DNA from: Fragilariopsis cylindrus CCMP1102
Lineage: Eukaryota; Bacillariophyta; Bacillariophyceae; Bacillariales; Bacillariaceae
Direction: 5' to 3'
NCBI GenBank assembly: GCA_900095095.1
Contig: FMBT01000304.1
Span: 248,001 to 312,000 of the forward strand
Length of the DNA: 64,000 nucleotides
This document shows, piece by piece, positions 1 through 10,231 of this stretch. Position numbers and translations under genes: made by a program. Below the pieces are notes generated by a model. That model was not told the origin of the DNA. It searched no databases and was given only the letters and a program-made list of their open reading frames with translations. Numbering within the stretch: the first letter of the stretch is position 1; each line of letters begins with the position of its first letter.

Positions 1-2812
1 AATCTTCACACTTACCACGTGGAGTCTTGCATTTCTTCTTGCATGTACCAGGACAGTAGAATCTAACTTTTTTCCCAGTGCCAGGTTGCTTCCTTTTACA
101 TCTCTTGATGGGTTTGAAAGCAACGTATGATTCACAAGTTCTTGAAGAATCCCCTTCAAAGTTGAAGTCAAGATCATTTGAGCAGCCACTGGTAGGTACA
201 GCGCTAGGTATTGAACTTGAACTTGGCTCCAAACTTGGTTCTAAACTTGGAACTGTGCTGGGAATGCTACTTGGATCAGCACTAGGAGCAGAAGTGGGTA
301 CATCACTTGGTGAGAGACTAGGCGTGAGGCTTGGACTAGAACTTGGACCGGCACTGGGTACAGCACTAGGTGTTGAACTTGGAACATCACTTGGAATGGT
401 GCTGGGTTTGCTACTAGGATCAGCACTAGGAGCAAAACTAGGTACATCACTTGGTACCAAACTTGGGACAGTGCTGGGAATGCTACTTGGATCAGCACTA
501 GGAGCAGAAGTGGGTACATCACTTGGCGAAAGACTAGGCGTCAGGCTTGGACTGGAACTGGGACCGGCACTGGGTACAGCACTAGGTGTTGAACTTGGAA
601 CATCACTTGGAATGGTGCTGGGTTTGCTACTAGGATCAGCACTAGGAGAAAAACTAGGTACATCACTTGGTATGAAACTTGGGACAGTGCTTGGATTGCT
701 ACTGGGATCAACACTAGGAGCAGAACTAGGTACATCACTTGGTGAAAGACTAGGCGTCAGGCTTGGACTGGAACTGGGACCAGCAGTCGGTACAGAACTA
801 GGTAGTGAACTTGGTGCTAAACTTGGGACAGTACTTGGACTGCTACTGGGATCAACACTAGGAGCAGAACTAGGTACATCACTTGGTGAAAGACTAGGCG
901 TCAGGCTTGGACTGGAACTGGGACCAGCACTTGGTACAGAACTAGGTAGTGAACTTGGTGCTAAACTTGGGACAGTACTTGGACTGCTACTTTGGGCAGC
1001 ACTAGGAGCAGAACTTGGTACATTACTTGGTGAAAGACTAGGCTTCAGGCTTGGACTGGAACTTGGACCAGCACTTGGACCAGCACTAGGTAGTAAACTT
1101 ACAGTTGCTGTAACACTTGGAGCAGAACTAGGCTCAAATCCCGGAGCAAAGCAGCCTTGTACAAAATTTTGGCACCATGGACCAACTGTTGGACCTAGGT
1201 TTTCATCTGGACACTCACTTCCACTCAACATTCTATCAGTTGAAACATCATCAGGAGTCTTTTCAGCCCATGTGGAAAGACATTGATTGAAGTAACTTAC
1301 ACGAAACATACTACCCATATCCTTTACACTTGACGTGTCCCATCCATCAATAGGTCTATCGAAATAAAAATTACCATAAAACATACTGTTCATTGAAGTT
1401 ACAGCCGATGTATTCCAATCACCAATAAATTGGTTGAAGCCATATCCTTGTACTGGACTAGAAAACATTTTTACCATTGACTTGACACTTGACGTGTCCC
1501 ATTTGCCAATAGGTTCGTTGAAATAAGTATAATAAAACATGTTCTCCATTGTTGTTACAGCTGATGTATTCCAATCATCAATAGATTGCTGGAATTTTCC
1601 TCCATAAAACATACCAGCCATTGTGTTGACACTTGACGTGTCCCATAGACCAATAGGTTTGTTGAAAGCACAGCTATCATAACCCGTATCCGTACCAAAC
1701 ATTTCTTTCATTGTTGTTACAGCCGATGTATTCCAACCACCAATAGCTTGATCAAAATCAAGAGCATAGGAAAACATTTTTTCCATACTTGTCACTTGAG
1801 AAGTATCCCAACACTCTATGGGATCATTAAATGACTCTTTTTCATAAAAAGCCATATTCATATCAGTAACACTACCCGTATTCCAGCAATTAATATCAAC
1901 ACTCAGGTATTCTGAGTTTACCTGGTTCATATCCTCATCAATAAATTCACTGATCAATGTTGCAAAATCTGTGCCACTCTTATTAATAATAGGACGTCCA
2001 TCAGAACAGGTACAATCTGATTCATCAAGATGCCTTTCCTCAAGTTCCTGGAGTTGTTGTTGTTGATAATAATGGGATTGTTGGTAATCATCTAACTGTT
2101 CCTCAACATCACCTTTCTCATCAATGAGTGGAATACCAACAACATATTGATGATTGGAGTAGTCATCTTGTTGATGATGTTTGCCTTCTTGTTGATAAGG
2201 ATTTTCATCGGACAATTTTCCTGCAGTGGTACTATCATTATGACTGTAACTATCATTAGATAACTGAGGTTCAGAATTGTTGCCATAAATGGATGTTCTG
2301 ATCAAGACTTCTCCAGGTACTGGCCTTGTAGAAGTATGTCCAGTAGAAATAGTAGTAGAAACAGTATCTTCCCAATATGAAACTGGAATATCAGAAGATT
2401 CCCAATAGGCAGTTGGGACATCATTGACGTCAGTACAAACTCCAGACTCCTTTTCAAGAGATGAAGATGACTGCTTCATATCATTGTTGATACAGATTTG
2501 CTTCTTTGAGGAGGAGCATGAGGACAATGGAAGATTACCAGCATCAATCTTGCTAGTTTTGCCAACTGTTACAGAAGGGAAACATCCTTCCTTATCACCA
2601 TCACCACCGGAACTAGAACCAGCAGACTCAATAGTAGGATGGACAGTCGTTACTTCTTCATCCTTCTTGTTGTTGCTATTCTCAACGTCACCATCCACGT
2701 TGTGGATTCTTGTTGGTTCAGAACCGACCTCAAGACGGTTAGCAACCGATACCTTAGCAGTAACAAGGAAGGGAGCAAGTAATGCGCTGACGCATGCAGG
2801 CGAAAACTTCAT
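1..2812 (-). CDS. Secreted BspA-like (DUF285) surface protein with PS-repeat stalk, 3' end outside window
   Basis: One open frame runs from an ATG at 2812-2810 to the left edge without a stop, about 937 residues, so the C-terminus is missing. It opens with a signal peptide (MKFSPACVSALLAPF...). Residues about 300-515 hold seven or eight alternating WDTSSV/WNTSAV...MF units, the BspA-type leucine-rich/DUF285 repeat that is strongly expanded in diatoms. Residues about 550-875 are PSxxPSxx repeats (Pro-Ser with S, L, V, A, D or G between), probably an extended stalk. From about residue 876 a Lys- and Cys-rich module follows (SSRTCESYVAFK, then YCPGTCKKKC), like the one on the sulfotransferase at 15703-18127. 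Family knowledge suggests a cell-surface or extracellular adhesive role; the function is not shown by sequence. No intron is needed. The antisense strand of the PS block is also open, a by-product of the repeat. Confidence 0.85.
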   Translation of the reverse strand, partial: MKFSPACVSALLAPFLVTAKVSVANRLEVGSEPTRIHNVDGDVENSNNKKDEEVTTVHPTIESAGSSSGGDGDKEGCFPSVTVGKTSKIDAGNLPLSSCSSSKKQICINNDMKQSSSSLEKESGVCTDVNDVPTAYWESSDIPVSYWEDTVSTTISTGHTSTRPVPGEVLIRTSIYGNNSEPQLSNDSYSHNDSTTAGKLSDENPYQQEGKHHQQDDYSNHQYVVGIPLIDEKGDVEEQLDDYQQSHYYQQQQLQELEERHLDESDCTCSDGRPIINKSGTDFATLISEFIDEDMNQVNSEYLSVDINCWNTGSVTDMNMAFYEKESFNDPIECWDTSQVTSMEKMFSYALDFDQAIGGWNTSAVTTMKEMFGTDTGYDSCAFNKPIGLWDTSSVNTMAGMFYGGKFQQSIDDWNTSAVTTMENMFYYTYFNEPIGKWDTSSVKSMVKMFSSPVQGYGFNQFIGDWNTSAVTSMNSMFYGNFYFDRPIDGWDTSSVKDMGSMFRVSYFNQCLSTWAEKTPDDVSTDRMLSGSECPDENLGPTVGPWCQNFVQGCFAPGFEPSSAPSVTATVSLLPSAGPSAGPSSSPSLKPSLSPSNVPSSAPSAAQSSSPSTVPSLAPSSLPSSVPSAGPSSSPSLTPSLSPSDVPSSAPSVDPSSSPSTVPSLAPSSLPSSVPTAGPSSSPSLTPSLSPSDVPSSAPSVDPSSNPSTVPSFIPSDVPSFSPSADPSSKPSTIPSDVPSSTPSAVPSAGPSSSPSLTPSLSPSDVPTSAPSADPSSIPSTVPSLVPSDVPSFAPSADPSSKPSTIPSDVPSSTPSAVPSAGPSSSPSLTPSLSPSDVPTSAPSADPSSIPSTVPSLEPSLEPSSSSIPSAVPTSGCSNDLDFNFEGDSSRTCESYVAFKPIKRCKRKQPGTGKKVRFYCPGTCKKKCKTPRGKCED
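190..1155 (-). repeat. Nested PS-repeat block inside the BspA-like gene
   Basis: Coding minisatellite for PSxx units. It has higher-order structure: a recurring anchor (actaggagcag on the + strand) occurs at 281, 497, 713, 857 and 1001, giving steps of 216, 216, 144 and 144 bp. All are multiples of 12 (one PSxx unit) and so keep the frame (72 and 48 codons). Confidence 0.85.
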
Positions 2813-3412
2813 AATGATTTAATTGCTATGAGTTGTATTGTAAAATACTAGCATTAGAAAAAATTAGAAGAAGGTGAAAGAATTGAATTGAACAATAATG
2901 TGAGAAAAATTATTGCACTGGGTGCCTGATTGACTACCTAATTGTATGTACTATACACATCTTGAAACAATGAGACCTTTTTTGACGACAAGGACGACGA
3001 CGACGACGACGACAACGATGATGATAGGGCATACAACACAGTGACAACATAAGATAACTCAGCACAACAGTACTTACATTCGTAGGACCGTATTTTATGT
3101 TGATATTGAGTTAGCTTTTAAGTTAACTTGATTTCAATTTTATGTGGAGAATAAAAAGCGAGCATAAAAAGCGAGTTTTTTCAAATAACTCATCTCTCTT
3201 CTGCAGGTTTTAATATCTAGCGTAGTTGGATATGCATTATTCTAATTTTTTTTTTTACGATGCCTCCCTCATTGCCACTGAATTTGGGAAGTGGGCATTT
3301 GGGGGGTTCTATGATATATATATACTATATATGATTCCTTGTTCCTCTAGTTGGAGCGACGAAATGACTACAACCGAAGTTCAAAACCATGCGATGCCTC
3401 TGGAAGTTCATG
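2813..3412. other. Upstream intergenic DNA, no gene seen
   Basis: AT-rich 5' flank of the BspA-like gene. It contains a short gac/gat-rich run (2988-3023) and two copies of 'aaaaagcgag' (3155-3178). No coding signal was found; the only open frame of note (3226-3417) has no recognisable content. Confidence 0.5.
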
Positions 3413-3965
3413 GATGACCCTGTGCACGTTAAGTCAAAATCCGTACTTATGGTATTAATATGACAATAATATATAGTAGAGTATTTCCTATTTTACAATG
3501 CCTCATCATGGGATGCCTCTGAAAGTTCATGAATGACCCTGCCCGCTAAGTCAAAGTCCGTACTTATGGTATTAATATTAAAGTATATAATATTATATAC
3601 ATCCTTCTTCCTCTAGTTGAAGCGTCGACACGATTAGGAACCTAGTTGCGAATAGTACGTCAGATTATATGTTACTATATAATATATAATGAATGACCCT
3701 AACCGTTAGGTCAAATTCCGTACTTATGGTATGAATATGAAAATATATACATCCTTCTTCCTCCTCCCGATTAGTAAGTCAGATTCTATTGTTACTATAT
3801 AATATATAATGAATGACCCTCGACCGCTAAGTCAAAGTCCGTACTTATGGTATTAATATGAAAATATATAGTATTTTCTATTTTACAAATGCCTTCCCTC
3901 ATTGCACTGCCCCCATTAAGTCAAATTCCATACTTATGGTATTAATATGACAATATATATAGCAC
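3413..3965. repeat. Five-copy degenerate repeat (taagtcaaa-tccgtacttatgg)
   Basis: The core 'gaccct..cgctaagtcaaagtccgtacttatggtatt' recurs at about 3415, 3531, 3693, 3815 and 3908 at spacings of about 90-160 bp. Several copies have an AT-rich tail (gaaaatatata) and a shared 'catccttcttcctc' or 'gttactatataatatata' segment. It looks like an irregularly amplified intergenic repeat. No reading frame is conserved. Confidence 0.75.
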
Positions 3966-4074
3966 TGCGGCACGCCACACATTATTATTACGACTGAAAA
4001 TGCCAAATCAAGATACGTACGTATGTAAGTACACGTCTGGAACAAAGGAAATCGGTATTCAATCCTCTTCATCA

Positions 4075-4151
4075 ATCAAATCAAATCAAATCAAATCAAA
4101 TCAAATCAAATCAAATCAAATCAAATCAAATCAAATCAAAATCAAATCAAA
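4075..4151. repeat. (TCAAA)n pentanucleotide microsatellite
   Basis: About 15 near-perfect copies of tcaaa, ending at 'aataattcc'. Shorter runs of the same unit recur at about 4766-4780 and 5020-5036. Confidence 0.95.
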
Positions 4152-6265
4152 TAATTCCTATCGGTAGACGAACAGTCCGGACCGGTAACGTTACTGTACC
4201 GCCACCCTTTAGTTCCCTCCTCCTCTGTTCGTTCGTCGCCACACCTGCATACATCCATCATGTATATCCTCCGTCGTTGCGTTGCGTCGTTGCGTCGTCG
4301 CACTTCGCCTCGATCGAAAAAAAAACAAAGCAGTATAGCTATCCTCAGCCAGCATATGGCTGATGCCTGCCTCATATACTACAATTACCGGTAGTAATAT
4401 GCTTTGGTGCGGTGCTAGCGAACATCCATCATTATCGGTTCGTCTGTATGTACCGTATATATATGTGCCCTACCGTACAGTAAACTGCAGTAAAGAAGAA
4501 ATAGAATAATAGTAATAATAATAATGACAAGGGGGAATAGTAATAATAACCGATCAATTATTTATTTCATTTATGATTTTAATAGTAACAGCAAATATCA
4601 AAATCATCGTCGTCATTCATCGTCATTCATCGTCATCATCATTTATTTGCTTTTGTATTTTGCATTACCAAAAATTCCAAATTATTCCCTTGTTATTGAT
4701 GTCAAAGTCAAAATCACAAAAAAAAAATCACGACGTCCGTTTTTTTTTCTTCGATGTCTCAAGTCAGCCAAATCAAATCAAAACGACGACAAAAATAATA
4801 ATGCTAGGAACAGTAATGATTTTCGTTTCGTTCGTTGGTGTTCATCCTCCCTATTATTACAATTATCCACAAAACAAAACAAAAAGAAGCATTATGACTA
4901 CAAGTGACGATGACAATAACGAGGACATTGCATGACGAGATTGACAAATGACGAGAGATGACAACAGTGATGAAAAAAAAAACACAAGAAACAGTATCAG
5001 CAATGTGATAATAATAATAAATCAAATCAAATCAAAAAAGTCGTCTTTTTATTAGGATTTTGCGTTGCATTATTATATATACTATGGTTCATTTTAAATG
5101 TAGTTTTATAAGATTTGTATATGCTATTATATACCACCAAAACAGCAACACAGCAGCAGGCAGCATTACGTGCATCTCGTGGTTGGATGAGATTGCATTT
5201 ATTATGGTGGATTATTTTCATCTACAATAATAAAACTTACCAGAGCAGCAGCAGCTGGCTGCTGGAGCAGGAGTATAGGATCATCACTATTGACCTCTTT
5301 GTCATCATCACTATCATTACCATCATGGATGACAACAAGTTATATATTGTATGGATACGGTAGCATTATTTTTAAGTGCAATATTTGGTCTGGTCCAGGA
5401 ACAATTTGCTGATGATGTAAGTTCAAGTTATTTTTTTTCGTTTTTTTTTTTTTAACTTCCCTTGAACGTGTAACACTAGACTACACTGCACTTGTACAGT
5501 ACTTGCACTTGTACAATACTTTATAGTGCGTCTACCCTTTTTGTAGTGTAAGAATTATTATTTGCTAGTTATGTTTGTCCACACTACACCACACCACACT
5601 AACTAGCTTACGTCCTATAGTCGTCTCTTTTTCCTTCCTTCCTTCCTTCCTTCCTTCATTGTTTATAGGTACTACAACAAAAGGCACAAAAAAAATGTTA
5701 GTCCAGTGTGAGGCAAATGTAATAGTAAGTTCTGAACCAGTATAATTTGCAAACGCTATTTGTTGTATTTTTATTGAATGAAAAAACTACATTACATCAT
5801 AATAGAAATTATTGGAGGTGGATTAATTTTATGTTCTGCATTAAGTGCAACAACAACTACTACTACTGGTGCTGATGTTGGTGATGAATGATGCTGGTGC
5901 TGATGGAGGTATACTTCTTATGATGTAGATGTAGAAACGGAGGGAAGGACTACTTCCTACCGGGCAACGCTTAATTCGAACGCGCTATGGTAGTGAGGAA
6001 TTATTACATGATAAAAGCGTGTTGAATATGAACCACCCTTAATTAAAATCTACGCCACAAAATGCGAAATGTACGAAAAAAATAAAAATAAGTGAAGATT
6101 GTACGAAGATTTTAAGAGCGTTCAGAAACGCTTTAGCTTGTGTTAATTTTTTTTAAGCCGATAACGCGTACTAGTTGTTTATATTCACCTCTACAGGCAA
6201 CACAGCTCAACTTCTAATTTTGGGGCAATTCGTTAGAAGGTGTGTGTCTAATTATATAACTTTCA
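4152..6265. other. Gene-poor intergenic DNA with simple repeats
   Basis: Open frames here (for example 4524-4935 and 5115-5363) are low-complexity Asn/Ser/Ile-rich or shadow frames with no domain. Simple features are a (ttcc)n tract at 5631-5658, 'cagcagcagctggctgctg' near 5244, and a small hairpin (gagcgttc-agaaacgctt) near 6117-6137. I see no gene. Confidence 0.55.
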
Positions 6266-6571
6266 AATCCCTAGAAGTGGAACAGTTTTTAATTATCTAG
6301 CCCCAAGAATTAGCATAGAGGGGTCCCCCAAAATAAAAACAACGTTTGGGGGTTATAAAATTCGTACCCCCCCCAAAAAAAACTTTACTAGTATTTGTTA
6401 GTGTTATATATAATAACAACTTTAGCATCAAGTATATACTCCTAAAAATATTTTTTTTGGAAAATTAAACTATGAAGTTTACAATTGACCACTTGGATAG
6501 GGAACCGTTATATTCCTTAGTCTTGTAAGCCTACTGGTATCTCATAATGTAGGCTCACACACGGCACACAT
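6266..6571 (+). repeat. Dispersed repeat, left copy (inverted partner at 41360-41709)
   Basis: Runs from 'aatccctagaagtgg' through 'attagcatagagggg', 'actagtatttgttag', 'aacaactttagcatcaagta' and 'tccttagtcttgtaagccta' to 'ggctcacacacggcacaca'. All these blocks reappear in the same order on the opposite strand at 41360-41709, with small indels. No open frame spans it and no terminal inverted repeats were recognised, so the element class is unknown. Confidence 0.8.
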
Positions 6572-7519
6572 CAGCTTTTTACGATATATCTTGTTCTGGA
6601 CACAAAGCAGGGTAGAACTTCCAGGTAAATGCATCTTTTTAGTCAGGGAGAGTTCCTCTACCTTACCATGTGTGTAACAAAGATTGGTATTAAAATATAT
6701 GGAAGGAACTCCTTCAGTTCATGTACACATACCTGTACGCTGACCTGCCTCTAACGCACGATGTTACTAGTTAATTTGATGCGGCTATAATTTTTGCTAG
6801 AACAACTTTTTTCAGAAAATAAAACCATGAAACCCATTATATGCTAAATATACATATGTATGCAAGACAGTGGGTACATCCAGGGGTTTACTTTCTTCGT
6901 CACGGAACAAAAACCAATAAATGCCCTATTTTAGCTAAAATCAACTTAAAATAATTTTGCACGAGATGGAGCATATGAACCAGAAGCCCCAATGATTTCG
7001 GCTTTAGGTGGGTTAGTTTATTTCATGAGTATTTGTGCAAAAATACATGTCAAAATTTGTTTTGGAGCATAAATCAGCCCACAGTGATTATTTTAAGTAC
7101 GGTCCTTGATTGTTTTTTATGAGATATTCTTGAAAACAGGGGTAAACAGCAATTACATCCAAAATAATGGTGGGTTGGGATGATGATGGCTTCTATCCAC
7201 AAGTAATAGTGTATGAGGACCTTACCTAACCCTCCTATCACTTTTTCATATGTGTGGTTGAAGAGAAATGTAGATTTGGCTGGATAGGTATGCACTAAAA
7301 TCAGTCCTATTTTTGGGCAAAATGCACTACAAACATTCTTGTTTGGAATGGTTCAAATGTAGAACTTTGTTTTCTTTGGGTGCACCAGCCTCCAAATAGT
7401 GTATTAGGACCTTGCCTAACCTTTATTCAATACACCAGCTCACTATCACACTCTTCAACAATGTTGGTTGTATTATAGAATATTAGAAACATCCTGTTGG
7501 TTGTTGTTGCATTAAAATA
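6572..7519. other. Intergenic DNA with a 190-bp direct repeat
   Basis: The segment 'tagtgtatgaggaccttacctaac' at 7207 recurs as 'tagtgtattaggaccttgcctaac' at 7397, exactly 190 bp on, within more diverged flanks. Nothing coding is recognised. Confidence 0.5.
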
Positions 7520-8030
7520 AGCAGATACATGTAGAACAACAAGTGCACATATATTACAGTGGCTCTTGTTATTATCTTATGCATGTGTGAAATGCTGCTG
7601 ACTAACTATTTAGGAAAAAAAAGTGATGGTAGCATCTATATATATATAATATAAATCCCACATAATGCCTACCTACCCTCCTACTAGACCATTATTGGCA
7701 GAATGATACACGTAGAACAGCAGCTGCACACATATTACTTTTGTACATTTACTTTGGGTGTTATCTTATGTATGTATTTGATGTTGCTGACTAATTATTT
7801 TGGAAAAAAATTGATGGTAGCATCTATATACATAATATAAATCCCACATAATGCCTACCTACCCTCCTAGACCATTATTGGCAGAATGATACACGTAGAA
7901 CAGCAGCTGTACACATATTACTTTTGTAAAGTTACTTTGGGTGTTATCTTATGCATGTATTTGATGCTACTGACTAATTATTTTGGAAAAAAAAATGATG
8001 GTAGTAACTATATACACGATATAACTAGCT
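7520..8030 (+). repeat. Tandem repeat, three copies, 181-183 bp period
   Basis: Each copy carries 'gtagaaca.cagctg.acac', then 'gggtgttatcttatg', 'actaattattttgg' and 'gatggtag..tctata', ending in 'ataaatcccacataatgcct' in the first two. Anchors 'gtagaaca' lie at 7531, 7712 and 7895. Copies two and three are nearly identical; copy one is more diverged. Confidence 0.85.
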
Positions 8031-8905
8031 CAAATTGATTTAAACTAAGGAGATTATTTAGTTTTTTTTAATCTGATTTGGAGATTATTTAGTTTTTATT
8101 ATTTGATTTTGGCAGTCGTGACCCATCCAGTCGTGAGTGACCCATTTGACTAGAAGTGAAAATGTTACTAATTATCTAATATTTTATTCTGTAGAAATTG
8201 AAGTGTGTTTAATTATCTAAAGAGTCGTTAGAAGTTGAAATGTTTGAAACACGTTCAAAGTTGAAATGTGTTGCCTTTATTAATAAAATTATTGCACCGT
8301 TTCTGTAGTAAAATTTTTATATAGTTAGTTAGTTAGAACAGGATCAGATCGAATCGGATTGGATCGGATTAAATCCGTTTAGTGCTGGTTTTGGTCTATG
8401 GTTGTGCGTATAGCACAGTACAGTACGGCGTATTTAAACTATAGGTCCCATTCGGTAGCTACTATATAAAATCTCGTCCTGATAGTACATTCATATTTAT
8501 ACTTATACTCTGAAGAAATACACAACAAATAGCTATTATCATTGTATTTTGTACACATGGACAGCTAAAATCAAAACGATACAAAGTCTACAAATCAGAA
8601 CTATGTCGATTCGATCCGAGTTTCACCCTACCGAATTTCATCAGCAAATAATATTTCTTGGCTACCTATTTGTACTTCGGTATATTGTTGGCTTTGTTTT
8701 CGTTTTTGATTTTTGATTTCTTCTTTGATATAGTAGCATATTGATTATTACCGCTGACTTGTGCGTCTGGCCTTTGCTCACCGCGACCAAAACTATCCGC
8801 TCAGCCAACAGCCACACAGCCACATCGTCGTCGTCACCATAATGAGAATAGCAATAAAAATAGTAATGATAGCTACTGGTTAGAACAAATTTGTCTATCT
8901 TTTTT
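8031..8905. other. Intergenic DNA with short 'tagaagt-gaa...taattatcta' repeats
   Basis: Between about 8130 and 8270 a short motif (tagaag-tgaaatgtt-taattatcta) recurs several times in degenerate form. It resembles the left edge of the dispersed repeat at 6213-6301. The rest (8271-8905) is the 3' flank of the GID-repeat gene and shows no coding signal on its own. Confidence 0.45.
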
Positions 8906-9835
8906 TTAAAGTAAAGCAACAACACCAGCGATAGCAGTAGTAAATCCGATGATAAAAGAGACGATAGTAGTAGTAGTTGTACCAGCAGAATCATCAAGTT
9001 CAATTGGTGAATCAATGTCAGCATCAGCATCAGCATCAGCAATACCATCAGCATCAACGTCAACGTCAACGTTACCGTCAACGTCAACAGCAATACCAGC
9101 ATTACCATCAATGTCAGCATCTTCACCATCAATACCATCAGAGCTAGGCAAATTAGTTGGCTCCACACTCGGATTAACACTCGGATTAACACTCGGATTA
9201 GCACTCGGATTAACACTCGGTATGGAACTCGGACTAGCACTTGGATTAGCACTTGGATTAGCACTTGGAATGGAGCTGGGTTTCAAACTAGGGACAGAAC
9301 TCGGTGCACCACTCGGATCAGAGCTAGGATCAACATCATCAATATCAACATCTTCACCACTACTGTCAATACCAATACCATCTATACCATCTATACCATC
9401 TATACCATCAATACCATCAATTCCATCGACACCATCAACGCCATCAACGCCCTCAATACCAGCAATACCAGCAATACCATCACTATCAACGTCTTCACCA
9501 CTACCGTCAACACCAATACCATCAATACCATCAACACTATCTATACCGTCTATACCGTCTATACCATCAATACCATCAACACCGTCAATACCATCAACAC
9601 CATCATTATCAACGTCTTCACCACTACCGTCAATACCAACGCCATCAACGCCATCAATACCATCAATACCATCACTATCAACGTCTTCACCACTACCAAT
9701 ACCATCTATACCATCTATACCATCAATACCATCAATACCATCTATACCATCAATACCATCTATACCATCCATACCAGTATTAGTTGTAGTCGACAAGGCA
9801 AGACTAGTAACGAATAAGGAAAAAGATAGCTTCAT
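8906..9835 (-). CDS. Secreted Gly-Ile/Val-Asp repeat protein with PS segment and GPI-type tail
   Basis: 309 residues, no intron. The N-terminus (MKLSFSLFVTSLALS) is a signal peptide. Residues about 21-165 are (G-I/V-D)n triplets, glycine at every third position as in collagen but with Asp instead of Pro, broken into blocks by GSGEDVDSDG-type spacers. Residues about 170-225 are PSxxPSxx repeats (PSSDPSGAPSSVPS), then an acidic D/A-rich stretch. The C-terminus is a Thr run plus a hydrophobic tail ending at the stop (SFIIGFTTAIAGVVALL), which fits a GPI-anchor signal. I infer a very acidic wall- or surface-attached protein that could bind cations. No enzyme domain is seen. The open antisense frame at 8949-9947 is a repeat artefact. 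The start is set by the signal peptide; a duplicated start lies just upstream. Confidence 0.8.
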   Translation of the reverse strand: MKLSFSLFVTSLALSTTTNTGMDGIDGIDGIDGIDGIDGIDGIDGIGSGEDVDSDGIDGIDGVDGVGIDGSGEDVDNDGVDGIDGVDGIDGIDGIDGIDSVDGIDGIGVDGSGEDVDSDGIAGIAGIEGVDGVDGVDGIDGIDGIDGIDGIDGIGIDSSGEDVDIDDVDPSSDPSGAPSSVPSLKPSSIPSANPSANPSASPSSIPSVNPSANPSVNPSVNPSVEPTNLPSSDGIDGEDADIDGNAGIAVDVDGNVDVDVDADGIADADADADIDSPIELDDSAGTTTTTIVSFIIGFTTAIAGVVALL

Positions 9836-10098
9836 GATTGTATTATATTATTTTGTACATTTGTATTGTTTTTGTGTTCATGCTTTCGTGTTTGTGCATT
9901 TTTTATGTTCTAGATTGCAGTGTCAGATGCCGAGATACAGTATCTAACTTATGAGGAAAGAGATAGCTTCATGATTGTATTATATTATATACTGTACATT
10001 TGTTTTGTTTTTGTGTTCGTGCTTTCGTGTTTGTGCATTTTTTATGAGTTAGATTGCAATGTCAGATCGATGCCGAGATACTGTATCTAAAATGTGAA
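9815..10098 (-). repeat. Tandem duplication of start codon and leader of the GID-repeat gene
   Basis: Two copies of about 141 bp: 9815-9957 and 9956-10098. Each contains, on the minus strand, a T-rich leader with 'cgaaagcacgaacacaaaa' and then an ATG followed by AAGCTATCT. The inner copy is the used start. The outer copy encodes M-K-L-S-L-S-S and then a TAA, so it is a minimal upstream ORF that mimics the start of the signal peptide. Confidence 0.8.
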
Positions 10099-10128
10099 AA
10101 CCGGAAGACTTCGCGTAAGAACATTCTT

Positions 10129-10222
10129 CCTAAAAGTCTCAAAATTATCCGGATTTTTTTCTCTGCGCATAAAACTTAGACGCAAAGAGCCTAAAAGTCG
10201 CAAAATTATCCGGATTTTGTTC
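10129..10222. repeat. 61-bp-spaced direct repeat (cctaaaagtc-caaaattatccgg)
   Basis: 'cctaaaagtctcaaaattat' at 10129 and 'cctaaaagtcgcaaaattat' at 10190, each followed by 'ccggattttt/g'. Short direct repeat in the intergenic region; role unknown. Confidence 0.7.
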
Positions 10223-10231
10223 GTGCGCGGT

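Noticed and set aside
78-1286. 402-codon plus-strand frame rich in LGxxLG repeats
   Set aside because: It is the antisense of the PS-repeat stalk. The minus strand has the signal peptide, DUF285 units and Cys module in one frame; the plus frame has no domain.
4524-4935. Two overlapping plus-strand frames (120-127 codons)
   Set aside because: Both are low-complexity Ser/Asn/Ile/Phe frames over microsatellite-like DNA, without signal, domain or splice context.
2813-8905. Hidden retrotransposon in the long gene-poor stretch
   Set aside because: No reverse transcriptase, integrase or protease motif was found on either strand and no long terminal repeats were seen.
8949-9947. 332-codon plus-strand frame of SIPSIPSTPS repeats
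   Set aside because: Antisense of the GID-repeat gene; it looks PS-like only because the 9-bp unit reads as IPS on the other strand. The minus frame has a signal peptide and a GPI-type tail.
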